From contig NC_061868.1 in the NCBI RefSeq assembly GCF_907164915.1, positions 42,609,774 to 42,673,773 on the forward strand: a stretch of 64,000 bases of DNA. The letters are read 5' to 3'. The translations under genes and the position numbers were made by a program. The DNA is from Impatiens glandulifera. Taxonomy: Eukaryota > Streptophyta > Magnoliopsida > Ericales > Balsaminaceae. Every line of letters starts with the position of its first letter. Position 1 is the first letter of the stretch. Positions 10,405 to 21,710 of the stretch are shown one piece after another. Under the pieces are notes generated by a model. The model saw only the letters and a program-made list of their open reading frames with translations. It searched no databases and was not told where the DNA came from.

Positions 10405-12010
10405 ACCTCCAACAGTGGTGGCTGGCATGGGCCTAGGTTGAAAAGTCATCTTCAGGAATTGATGGGTGAAGAACAGGTTCTTCCCTCTATCCCTATCTCA
10501 AATGGGTATCCATTTGATTGGTTAATGTAGACGACAAAGAAATCAAAGCTTATTTGAAGTAGAACTTGGAATTTGGGTTTGAATCTGGATCTTACTTATT
10601 ATATATATATTTATATATAGTGAAATGGAAACAATTGAAGCCATCAATTTGTAATTGTTACTCACTTATGTTTGTCTTAGTTCAGATTTTAAATTGTGAA
10701 GCCTCATGAATGATCTTAATTTGTAAATCTTCAGGTTTTGTTCTTAACTCTGTGAAGCCTCATGAGTACAAACTCATTATGAATTGTGGTAAGATTCATG
10801 CCTATAAACTGCATAAACTGTTTGCAGAAATGACTGTACATTATAAAACCTTTGGAAATTTGCAGGTTGCATGAGGTGATAGTGTAGTAGGTTGGGTTTT
10901 GGGATGTCTTGGTACAGGCAACGACCTTTCAAGAACTTTTGGTTGGATAATTCACTTTTTAAATCATCTACTTGTTTTAAGTTTTTAACATTTATACTAT
11001 CATTTTCTTAAACATTCTTTCAATTTGTCTTAACCAGGGTGGTTCAATTCCTATTTACTGGAAATCTGTAGTCAAGAAGACTCTCGAGAATGCATGCACA
11101 GGCAAACTCTATCGTTTAGAAAGGCAAGTCTCTCATATGAATGATCTTAATTTGTAAATCTTCAGGTTTTGATCTTAACTCTGTGAAGCCTCATGAGTAC
11201 AAACTCATTATGTATTGCGGTAAGATTCATGCCTATAAACTGTTTGCAGAAATGCATGTACATTATAAAAACTTTGGAAATTTGCAGGTTGCAGGAGGTG
11301 ATAGTGTAGTAGGTTGGGTTTTGGGACTTCTCGGTACAGGCAACGACCTTTCAAGAACTTTCGGTTGGGTAATTCACTTTTCAAATCAACTACCTGTTTT
11401 AAGTTTTTATCATTTTCTTGAACATTCTTTCAATTTGTCTTAACTAGGGTGGTTCAATCCCTATTTACTGGAATTTCGTAGTCAAGAAGACTCTCAACAA
11501 TGCCTGCACAGGCAAACTCTGTCGTTTGAACAGGCAAGTCTCTCATATAAACATAGGAAAGAACAATAGATATGAAATTAGTTATAGAAACTTCCCAGCT
11601 AACTAATCTAATTGCATGTTAAAGCATAAGTATTGATCAAAATGGGGTGGTAGAAGTATGTTCTTCTGCGTTTGCATTTTTTTCGTCTTATTCTTTATAC
11701 ATAGAAGATATTTATTGGCCAAACATTTAGTCATTCCTCTTATGTTCTTAATAGGTTGTTGAAACTCCCAATTACATATGTCCTGAACTGCTTGCTAATA
11801 TTTTTTACGGTTGATGTATGTATGAGATTTAAAAAAATGAGAAACCTCTTTGTATCTGTTTTTTCTTGACCGATGGTAAATTTCAGTTTCTGCCATTGCC
11901 CTGAGATAGTCTTTGGGTGAACTTCACTAAATCTACTTTATTTTTGTAGTTGGAAACTTTAGATCTCAATGCCTGTTGAGAAGCTCGTGGATTCGCCTTA
12001 TTCTCTTAAG
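10405..12010 (+). pseudogene. diacylglycerol kinase pseudogene captured in the CACTA element
   Basis: Plant diacylglycerol kinase catalytic-domain pieces appear in order: SNSGGWHGPRLKSHLQELMG with EEQV near 10408-10480 (family: the NSGGRHGP and LQxLMxEEQV region), FDLNSVKPHEY (11165-11200), VAGGDSVVGWVLG (11289-11327), TGNDLSRTFGW (11335-11368), GGSIPIYW and KKTLNNACTGKL (11449-11520), and SWKL-stop-ISMP followed by SPYSLK (11950-12010). The nucleotide-binding GGDGT is changed to GGDSV, and the stretch linking it to the GTGNDLSR motif is lost. Stops occur and the C-terminal accessory domain is absent. Introns remain between pieces, so the segment was taken from genomic DNA, not a reverse transcript. 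The exons around 10706-11136 are duplicated in tandem. No functional product is expected; an antisense or chimeric transcript is possible. Confidence 0.8.
10706..11548 (+). repeat. tandem duplication of about 431 bp inside the kinase pseudogene
   Basis: Copy 1 is 10706-11136 and copy 2 is 11137-11548. Both start 'atgaatgatcttaatttg' and contain 'gtgaagcctcatgagtacaa', 'gataattcac'-like sequence and 'ctcatat' ends. They differ by scattered substitutions and small indels. In copy 1 the glycine-rich loop is broken by 'gcatgaggtgatag', while copy 2 keeps 'gcaggaggtgatag'. Confidence 0.85.
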
Positions 12011-13144
12011 TAAGTTGAAGAATAATCATTGGATGAGGTTGATATAATTAGTTCTTATTCAAAGAATGTACAAGAAGTTTGGTATTATCATTGGATTAGG
12101 GTGATATAGTTTTTTTTTTATCTACATAACTTTTTTCCTTGTCTCAGATATATGATTTAAATATTTTTATTGCAGATTAGAACAAATTCTATTACATCAA
12201 ACCCTTTGGAGCCTATGAACATCACAGTTATAAGTGTAATATTTATAAATTTATTTCTAATTTGTTAATATTTGTCGGTTGTTAATGATTCATCTTTGTT
12301 TATCATATCACTACATTAATGTTTAATGATTTTTTTGGTGAGCAGCTTTCCGACAAGAATAGTGATCATCATATTGGGAATCTAATGTTTTTTTTTTATT
12401 TGAACATTAGAACATTAAAAAAACTTGTAATATATAATTAATATTTATTTATTTACTATGATATTATTTTATGAGCAAATATTGTTTAGAAAATTTATGT
12501 TTCTTTTTTATTATTTAAATTGTCAAATAATGAATAAGAAATCTTCTTTTAAATTTTTTTAATGATTATTTAATTTAAAACAAAAATACAAATAAAAATT
12601 AAAAAGTAAAATTGTTAAAAATTAATTGGGGTTTTGGCGACGCTTAAATTAATATTACCGACGCTTAAATAAGCGTTGTTATAACTTCTGCCGACCCTGC
12701 TTATGGCGACGCAAAAATAAGGGTCGGTGAAATTTCTAGCGACGCTTTTAAGGGTTGGCAGAAGTCTTTTTAAGGGTTGGCAGAAGTCTTTTTTGTTGTA
12801 GTGTAGGTAGTTTAATTAGTTTAGTTATTGTCATAATCATATTCCTTAAGTTGCTTTTAGAGTTGCAATAGTTTCTAAATGTTTTTTTCCGATAATGATT
12901 TATTTTTCTAGATGAGCTAACACGATATTATCACGACGCCTTTATTGAAAGTTATTAGTTATTAGTAATGTATTTGAATGTTTATTAAAATTTAAATTTA
13001 GATACTTAAAAAAGATGGGATGAGTTTTATTTCTATTGTGTATGAAAAATTTAACATGTTCCAATCTTAAGCATAAACTAAAATTCTCGCAAACTCCACA
13101 AAGACGAAAAACAATTAAATATATATATAACAAAGACATTATTT

Positions 13145-13770
13145 TATTTTTTTCTTTAGACAAATCGTGATATTGAAGTATTTTGTCTTGTCCATTTTGA
13201 GATGATTAGCTATGCATTTTGCATATCTATTGACCATTGGTCAAGAAGAGCTCCCCAAAATGGATAAAGAGTTTTATTTTTTAAAAATAAAATTAAATGT
13301 CTCATGTTCAATTTTTATTCAAACCACCTTGATCTGAATAACAAGGTCATGACGTTGATAGTTTAGACAAATAACGAGAAACGGAAACAAATACATATGA
13401 AATGAGGTTGTAGGGGCTAAGAAGGGCGCAGGGACATAGCTAAAAGCAACTAAGTTGAAGCTTAGCCAAGAAATGATATATATATATATATAGACCTTAA
13501 TATAAGGTTTTGGAAGGTAAGTTTAGGTTAAAGGAAACACATAGAAAGACAGGGTTAGAGAGAACCTCTCATTTCTTTCCTCTTTAGAGAAGTTTGATCT
13601 ATTCAATTTTCTTTTAATTAATTAAGATTATAGTTAGTTTACTTGCATTATAAATGTTTTGATCTTAAATATTTAAGAGAGAAAAAAAGTTAAACCTGAA
13701 GTCTTGAATTCTGGGCATAGGCTCTTCTCTCCATCACCATGATCAAGGATGGTTTGGTTAGCCATATTAG
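13145..13770 (-). pseudogene. SABATH methyltransferase remnant (copy 2)
   Basis: Two pieces survive. 13145-13262 matches the 3' end of the last exon (for example 'ttttgagatgattagcta', and 'gagctccccaaaatgg' as in the intact gene). 13695-13768 matches exon 1 on the minus strand (ATGGCTAACCAAACCATCCT onward), with about 11 bp of the HMNQG segment missing and a shifted SYAQNS region. Exons 2, 3 and most of 4 are gone, replaced by about 430 bp of unrelated AT-rich DNA. It is non-functional. Confidence 0.75.
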
Positions 13771-13894
13771 TCTTCTTTCTAATATAACTTGATTATCTCA
13801 CAAAGTTTTGATGTCTGAAAATCATGATTCCCTGGTTCAAATTAACATTTATATTCATATTTCTCTTATTTATATAATCATTAAAAAAAAATAT

Positions 13895-14010
13895 ATCTCA
13901 CTAAGGTAGCATAGTTGTAATAGTCGGCTTAAGAGATAAAAAAATCACAGGTTCAATTCCATCTAGAAGCGCTTTGAGTATAAGTGGGATGTTATACTAA
14001 CTCTTTTTTA
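13895..14010 (+). repeat. possible tRNA-derived SINE fragment
   Basis: 'ggtagcatagttgtaatag' resembles a Pol III A box. 'cacaggttcaattcc' about 35 bp further on resembles a B box, and it is followed by 'gaagcgctttgag'. No poly-A or target duplication is clear. Confidence 0.4.
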
Positions 14011-15119
14011 TTAAAAAAATAAAATAATCATAAAATAGGACTATATACTAACAATTTAATTTTTCAGGTTCTAAAAGATAAGATAAAATAAAAATAAAGA
14101 AATTAGTGTGAATTTAAACAATCAAAATCAAATGTTATTCAATTTATTAATATATACATATAATTCAAAAATTATTTAATCTAAATAATATTTAAAAAAT
14201 AATAATTTTTAAATAACTTTAAAATATATTTTTTTCGCACGAACACAATTTCTGTTTTCAAATTTGGCCTTTTAAACTAAGTATAAATAACAAAATTTAC
14301 AATTAAAAACAAGAAAACTGACACATAGTTTGGCCCATTTACAATACTTGTGTTTTTCCGGGAATCCGATTGGTATCCAGCTGTAACTGGGCCTGACAAT
14401 TCATAAAATAAAAAAAAATATATATTATTCCACTGTCAATAATAATAATAATAATAAATAAATGGTGAGCGTTGATTGAAAAGATGGAAAAGCATTGGCT
14501 TTAAATCTTTTTATAAGTGTTTCAGAATTGTTTTTAAAAAATATTATATATATAATATATTAACATTAAAATCAAGAAAATTCCTTAATTAGTAATTAGT
14601 TATTGATTTTTATAAAATTGGACATTTTTTAAGATTTGTTTTCCTTTGAAAATTTTAGATGTTTAAAATTGGGAGTAATTCCATTATGCCAGTTTGAAAT
14701 GGAATTTTGTTTTGTTAGTTTTTATAGGAAAAATAATTTTAAAATGGAATTTGAAAATATTAATTGTATGTCATTCTGAATATAAAGGTTCATCAACATG
14801 ATAATAGAATGATAATAGAAGCTTATTTGATGTTTGGTTATTTGAGGATTTTTAATTAGTTTTTTATTAACAATTTTTTTGATAAAAAAATATAGGTTAT
14901 TTGAATTTTTAATTAATTGAATTTTTATAATGTATTTTTTTTGTATTTAAATTTTATAAAAATATAATTATTTTTTTTAAATAATAATTAATGAATTAAG
15001 TAATTTAATATATTTTATAATAAATGATTGAATTTTGAATAAACATCCAACAACAATATAACTCAAGCCAGTTTTAAGATCTATTTTTTCTAGTCTCAAA
15101 ATATTGTACCATTATTTTA
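14011..15119. other. AT-rich intergenic sequence
   Basis: Only low-complexity AT sequence and a short (AAT)n run near 14440 were seen. No gene was recognised. Confidence 0.4.
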
Positions 15120-15133
15120 TCTATTTTTTTTAA

Positions 15134-15178
<45 letters not shown>

Positions 15179-15700
15179 AATAATCTATATATATCTAATG
15201 ACGCTTAATTTAAAATATTGGAGATGTACTACACGCTCTTTTCACCATCATTCACAAATTAAGTAATTTCTCTTCCCTCATTTATTTCTCTTAATTATTT
15301 TCTCTCTTCTAATATATATATATAAATTTGTTTCCTAATATATATATATTTCAGTATTTTTCTCTCTCCTTACCATGTAGATATTTATATTTTTTTTCAC
15401 ACTAATAATATAAAATATTTTTTTTATCAATAATCTTTATATTAAAATATATAATATTACATAACATATTTATTTTTATATTTAATAATAACAATATATA
15501 TAATAATGCTTAATGTTAATATGGAGATTTACTCTATTTTTCTTAATTAAATTATATTAATATTAATTCAAATTTTTCATTAAATATTAATTATAAAACC
15601 TCCAACATATTAATTATAAAACCTTTAAAAATTCTCATTAATTTAGTATTAAATATTAATTATAAAACCTATGCAATTAAACCAATTAAATCAGACTTTT
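15120..15700 (+). repeat. partial AT-rich repeat unit upstream of the BAHD pseudogene
   Basis: It shares blocks such as 'ttaattaaattatattaata' and 'aaatattaattataaaacct' with the two larger units at 16487-18960. It looks like an incomplete earlier unit of the same family. A (TA)n tract lies at 15138-15174. Confidence 0.5.
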
Positions 15701-15838
15701 CATTTTCTTCTCCACCTAAATATTTTTTCTAATTATAAATAATCTTAAATCAACAAAGTCCAACCGTAACAAACCACGTCAACGAATATTTTCTTCCTCT
15801 CTCATACTCTTCTTTTCTTAAAATTTGGTTGGGAGATA

Positions 15839-16491
15839 TTGCATCCGAGAATATTCAACTCGGAGTCCCCATGGATTGTGAGCACGATTGGATCCTGCGA
15901 TTCTGGCCAATTACATTGGAAACTGCGTAAAGTTTCAGATAACAACGATAAAGGTTGCATCTTTGAAAGGGGAGAAGGTTTGACGATGGCGTCGACTGAG
16001 ATTCTAGAGGCGCTTGTAAGATTGGCTAAAGGAGTTGTGAAGGGGTAGACAAATGGTTATCTGATGCAGATTCAGCCTTTACCGGTCTAAAATTGTATGG
16101 CAAATTGTGAGCGCGATTGGATCCTGCGATTCTGGCCAATTACATTGGAAACTGCGTAAAGTTTCAGATAACAACGATAAAGGTTGCATCTTTGAAAGGG
16201 GAGAAGGTTTGACGATGGCGTCGACTGAGATTCTAGAGGCGCTTGTAAGATTGGCTAAAGGAGTTGTGAAGGGGTAGACAAATGGTTATCTGATGCAGAT
16301 TCAGCCTTTACCGGTCTAAAATTGTATGGCATTGGTGGGTTGATGCGGTTTGAGTTGTATAGAACGGATTTTGAATGGAGCCGCCAGGTGAAGGTGGAGA
16401 TGGTTTCCATTGACACGGCTAGAGTTTTCTTTCTCTGTGATTCTAGAGATGATCAAGGCGGGATTGTTTTTAATAAACAGAAGATTTGGTA
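15839..16491 (+). pseudogene. BAHD acyltransferase pseudogene, C-terminal part
   Basis: BAHD enzymes transfer acyl groups from CoA to phenolic glycosides, alkaloids and other specialised metabolites. The plus strand encodes KLRKVSDNNDKGCI, then a segment resembling the family's helical middle. In a shifted frame it continues DKWLSDADSAFTGLKLYG, RFELYRTDFEWSRQVKVEMV and SIDTARVFFLCDSRDDQGGI. That order, with the DFGWG motif altered to DFEWS, matches the C-terminal third of anthocyanin/flavonoid malonyltransferase-type BAHD proteins. The N-terminal half, including the catalytic HXXXD region, is absent. One missing G at about 16048 and again in the second repeat breaks the frame (AAGGGGTAG). A 229-bp internal tandem duplication adds further damage. 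It is non-functional. Confidence 0.72.
15875..16332 (+). repeat. 229-bp tandem duplication within the BAHD pseudogene
   Basis: Units are 15875-16103 and 16104-16332. They are nearly identical; 'gtgagcacgattgg' versus 'gtgagcgcgattgg' is the visible difference. Both contain the same frameshift, so that lesion predates the duplication. Confidence 0.92.
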
Positions 16492-16573
16492 ACATTTAAT
16501 AATTTAATTCTCCAACTTATTATAGTCGATGAATAAATCTTGTATAAGAAAAAAAAATTCTGTTTATTATTTT

Positions 16574-16578
<5 letters not shown>

Positions 16579-16650
<72 letters not shown>
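16579..16650. repeat. (TA)n microsatellite
   Basis: Pure TA tract in repeat unit A. A second one lies at 16796-16842. Confidence 0.9.
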
Positions 16651-16652
<2 letters not shown>

Positions 16653-16793
16653 CTCAATCTTAATTTAATTAGGTTGTACTTTTTTATTTTTTTAATTCAA
16701 ATAAATTATTTTTTTATTATCTATTTTTAATGTCTTACACGTCATATTTTTATCTATCATATAAAATTACAAATTTCTTTCCTAAATAATAAT

Positions 16794-16845
<52 letters not shown>

Positions 16846-17446
16846 TCTCACCTAATATAATTAATAATTTTTATTATTTCTCTCTTTCATATTCTATATT
16901 AATTATTTTCTCTCACATATTATATATATATATTTTTCTCTCTTAATTTCTCTTTTACAAATATTTATAATAATAATAATCCCTAAAATTTCTATTATAA
17001 TAATTACTAATTTATCTCTCTTTCTATAATTACTAATTTTTTTTTCTTAATTAATATTTTTATTATTTTATCTCTCATATATATATATTATCTTTTTTTT
17101 ATTAATTTTAAATAAACTTATTAATAATAAATATTTATTTATTTTTATATATAAATATTTATAATATACAAAATAGTACCATATAATATATATATATAAC
17201 AACATTCACATCAAAGTAGAATTTACAGTTACTTTCACTCATAATCTATTCTTCTTAATTAAATTATGTTAATATTAATTCAAATTTCTCATTAAATAAA
17301 TTTACATTAAATATTAATTATAAAACCTCCAACAAATAATAAAATATTAATATAAAACCTTCAACAACATAAATTCTCATTAATTTAGCATTAAATATTA
17401 ATTATAAAATTTTGTAATTAAACCAGACTACATTTTCTTCTCCACC

Positions 17447-17485
<39 letters not shown>

Positions 17486-17830
17486 ACTTTTAATATGATT
17501 TATTAAACTAACAATAAAAATTCACATCAAATATAATTTAAAGTTATTTTTCTCTTATCTATTTTTCTTAATTAAATTATATTAATATTAATTCAAATTT
17601 CTAATTAAATAAATTTATATTAAATATTAATTATAAAACCTCTAATAAACATAAGATTGAAGTCAATCTTTTAATAAACATAAGATTGAAGTCAATCTTT
17701 TGTGAATGACTTGAAGATATTGGTAACATTTAATAATTTAATTCTCCAACTTATTATAGTTGATGAATTTTGTGTTATCCTAAATAAATCTTGTATAAGA
17801 TTTTTTTTTTCTGTTTATTATTTTAATGGA

Positions 17831-17945
<115 letters not shown>

Positions 17946-18960
17946 CTCAATCTTAATTAATTTAATTAGGTTGTATTTTTTTATTTTTTATTTCAAATAA
18001 ATTAATTTTTTATTATCTATTTTTAATTTCTTACACGTCATCATTTTTATCTATTATATAAAATTACAAATTTCTTTCCTAAATAATAATTATATATAAT
18101 AATAATAATATATATATATCTTCTCTCACCTAATATAATTAATAATTTTTGTTATTTTTCTCTTTCATACTCTATATTAATTATTTTCTCTCACATATTA
18201 TATATATATTTTTCTCTCTTAATTTCTCTTTTATAAATATTTATAATAATAATAATCCCTAAAATTTCTATTATAATAATTACTAATTTATCTCTCCTTC
18301 TATAATTACTAATTTTTTTTCTTAATTAATATTTTTATTATTTTATCTCTCATATATATATTATCTTTTATTATTAATTTTAAATAAACTTATTAATAAT
18401 AAATATTTATTTATTTTTATATATAAATATTTATAATATACAAAATAATACCATATAATATATATATATATATATAACAACATCAATAAAAATTCACATC
18501 AAGGTATAATTTACATTACTTTCACTCATAATCTATTCTTCTTAATTAAATTATATTAATATTAATTCAAATTTCTCATTAAATAAATTTACATTAAATA
18601 TTAATTATAAAACCTCCAACAAATAATAAAATATTAATATAAAACCTCCAACAACATAAATTCTCATTAATTTAGCATTAAATATTAATTATAAAATTTT
18701 TGCAATTAAACCAGACTATCATTTTCTTCTCCAACATATAATATAATATATATATATATATATATATAATAACTTTTAATATGATTTATTAAACTAACAA
18801 TAAAAATTCACATCAAATGTAATTTAAAGTTATTTTTCCTCCTATCAATTTTTCTTAATTAAATTATATTAATATTAATTTAAATTTCTAATTAAATAAA
18901 TTTACATTAAATATTAATTATAAAACCTCTAACATAAACGTATAATAAAATATTAATTAT

Positions 18961-21257
18961 AAAACCTACAACAACAATAATATGAATTCTCATTAATTTA
19001 GCATTAAATATTAATTATAAAACATTTGCAATTAAATCAATTAAATCAACTTTTATTTTTTTCTCCACCCAAATATTTTTTCAACTTATAAATAATCATA
19101 AATAATCTTAGATCAACAAAGTCCAATTGCAGCAACCACGTCTACCTTTCTTTCTAAATAAAATAGTTGGTGGCTCATATTACTTGATTGAGATTGACCT
19201 TATATCTTATAAAAACTTTGAGAATATAAACAGTAAACGATCGGATAATAAAATTTTGAAATAAAAAACATGATCCGACTAAATAAGATGTCACATCAAA
19301 CAAAATATAACATTAACTCAAATCTAAATAATTTTAAAAAATATGACACTCAAGTGCTAAAAAAGTCATCGAAAGCCAGCAAAAAATGTTTTTTCAACCT
19401 CTCTACAACTTTATTCTAGATAAAAAAAAAAAAGAAATAAGTTGGATGAATTATTTTACAATTGGTAATTATGTAAGAACATTTTAATTCCCGTACAACG
19501 TAGGGTATCCTACTAGTTACCTTAATGCCTCTTCTGTGAGAGAAAACATACAATTTTTGGTTGGCAGTAGAGGATCTCGCCCCTCTGGTTATGTTAAGAC
19601 GAAGTTGATATGAAATTGATTTTTTTATTAAAACCATTTTTTTACTTGTTAATAATCTCTCGTTTTATAGCAAGACATTATTGTTTATATTCCATATAAA
19701 AAAAACTCATAAAATGTTCAATCACATAAAAAAAGAAATTCAAATTCATTTGAATTCCTATATGAAAATAAAATTTTATTTATATAAAGTTACAATATGT
19801 AAACATGGTTTTTTGCTTTTAACTTATGTTTTGTCATAAAAATCGAATTAATAATTAAGCATATCTAACTAGCCTAGTTACTGTCTCTTTTTGTATATGA
19901 TCCATTAATTTCACAAAAATTATAGAAATGAAAACAGGTTTTGTTTAATCTCAAATTTTTAGATAAACCCTTTCAATTTCAACCTCCATACCGACCCTAA
20001 TTATTTCCGGCATTACTTGTTATAGAAAGAATATGAGATTCATTTTTTTCACCAACAAATTAACAATCCTATATGAAAATTGATTTTATTTCTTTTATTA
20101 TTTGCTTAAATAACCAGATGAATCTATAAATCTTTTCATTTCAAAATTTCTTATATATATTGAAGACCCATTGTTGGGGACTCTGAAAACGAAGTAAAAC
20201 GATATCTGAGATAGAATATAAAAAAAAAAATGAGGAAGGATGCTTATCTGTCCTAAAATAGAAAAGAATGAATTTATAACACGAATAATGACGGCAGACA
20301 AACTTGATATTACGAAGAACTTTGTCACAAGGCATAATCCGAACCTGTCGGCAGAATTTATAGTTGAGTTTGTGAAATGCATTGAACGACAAAAGTCAAG
20401 AAAAATAAGGCGACTAAATCGCGTGCAGCCATCCAAACGTACAACTTCATTTAAATATTAACTACGCTAAAATAAAACCGGACAAACAAATCAATAGGAC
20501 CGGTTTTGTAAGATGTTGGTGTGAAAATTGATGTTTATGTATTTTTTGAGTTTCTACTATCTTGTTTATCATATCTTGGTGATTTTTTTTAATGTTTAAG
20601 TTGATTAGATAACTTAGACAAATTATGTCATAACTTGAAATATATTTAGTTGTGATATTTGCAACTAGTTGGGTTAAAAAAATAAATTTATCATTTCAAA
20701 AAATTATTGTAAGGCTTGAAGTGATATCAAATCATTAAAAATACTATTAATCAAGACTATGAGAATAAGCTAATTTTTTTATATAAATAAAAAAATTATT
20801 ATAGATATATTAACAATCATTAAAAATACAATTAATCAATACTATCGGATTAAACTAATTTTTTTATATATAAAAAAAATAATTAAAGATATATTAACAA
20901 ATTCAATATTTATTATGATTAACATGGTTGATGAAGATGGACCACTTATCCAACTATTGGTTTTGTTTTAGTTTTATTGATCTAATTATTTCATTATATA
21001 TTTTTATTGAGAAAAATAAGTATAAATAATTAAAAAATATATCTTTTAAACTTTGACAATTATATCCTTTTTTTCCTTCTAATTTTCTTCTTATATCATT
21101 AGCCTTTTTTATATAAACTATTATAACTTTATAATGAGATATGATAAAAATTTGGATAAATTAATTAAAATAGTTATAATTTCTTAACTTTTTTATTGAA
21201 TTAACCCACTAACCGTAATTATATCCAAATCAACTTGTCCATTTAGATGTAAGCTGG

Positions 21258-21299
<42 letters not shown>

Positions 21300-21710
21300 T
21301 TTAATATAGTCAGATATGTTTTTTTAATACACTATAATTGGTTGAATAAATGTAACTTAAATACTTTGGAGCCAATGCATTTGATATCCAAACACATGGT
21401 TCTCAGTCTTTGTGGATAAAGGGGGTTAATATAATTAAGGTTCAAATAATTTGTTTCCTTTTCAAAAAAAAAAATTAAAACTTATGCAACTCTATGTAAT
21501 AAAATATAAAAATGTAGTCATAATTTACCTTAAGACAAATATAACAGAAAGATCTAAATAAATAAAATTAAAATTCACCATAATTTTATTAATACAAACT
21601 TTAATTTTGAAAAAAAATGTTCACAAGACAAGTTCACTGATAATTTATTTGATCAAATTGCAACATTATTGTAATTAAATAGTACTGATAAATAAGCATG
21701 AAAGAGTATT
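18961..21710. other. AT-rich intergenic sequence with no recognised gene
   Basis: Its start (to about 19080) continues AT-rich repeat sequence. A plus-strand open frame of 73 codons at 20240-20461 with Lys/Arg-rich content resembles nothing known to me and overlaps open frames on the other strand, so it is not called a gene. A (TA)n tract lies at 21257-21294. Confidence 0.4.

Larger units (their letters stand above)
9094..12803. mobile_element. non-autonomous CACTA transposon carrying a diacylglycerol kinase fragment
   Basis: The left end reads CACTACAACAAAA and the right end TTTTTTGTTGTAGTG, a terminal inverted repeat of CACTA (En/Spm) type. Both sides are flanked by TAG (9091-9093 and 12804-12806), the 3-bp target duplication typical of this superfamily. 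Subterminal regions hold many short repeats in both orientations (gcgacgctta, taagcgtcgc, gccgaccct, agggtcgg, agggttggcagaagtc), as CACTA ends do for transposase binding. The 3.71-kb interior has no transposase. It contains a presumed 5' leader-like segment (9540-9730), a TA microsatellite (9957-9990) and a degraded diacylglycerol kinase gene. It therefore depended on a transposase encoded elsewhere and fits the description of a Pack-CACTA gene-capture element. Confidence 0.88.

Noticed and set aside
20098..20461. Overlapping open frames on both strands of 73-112 codons
   Set aside because: No recognised motif, no clear promoter or splice context and equal openness on both strands; treated as chance.
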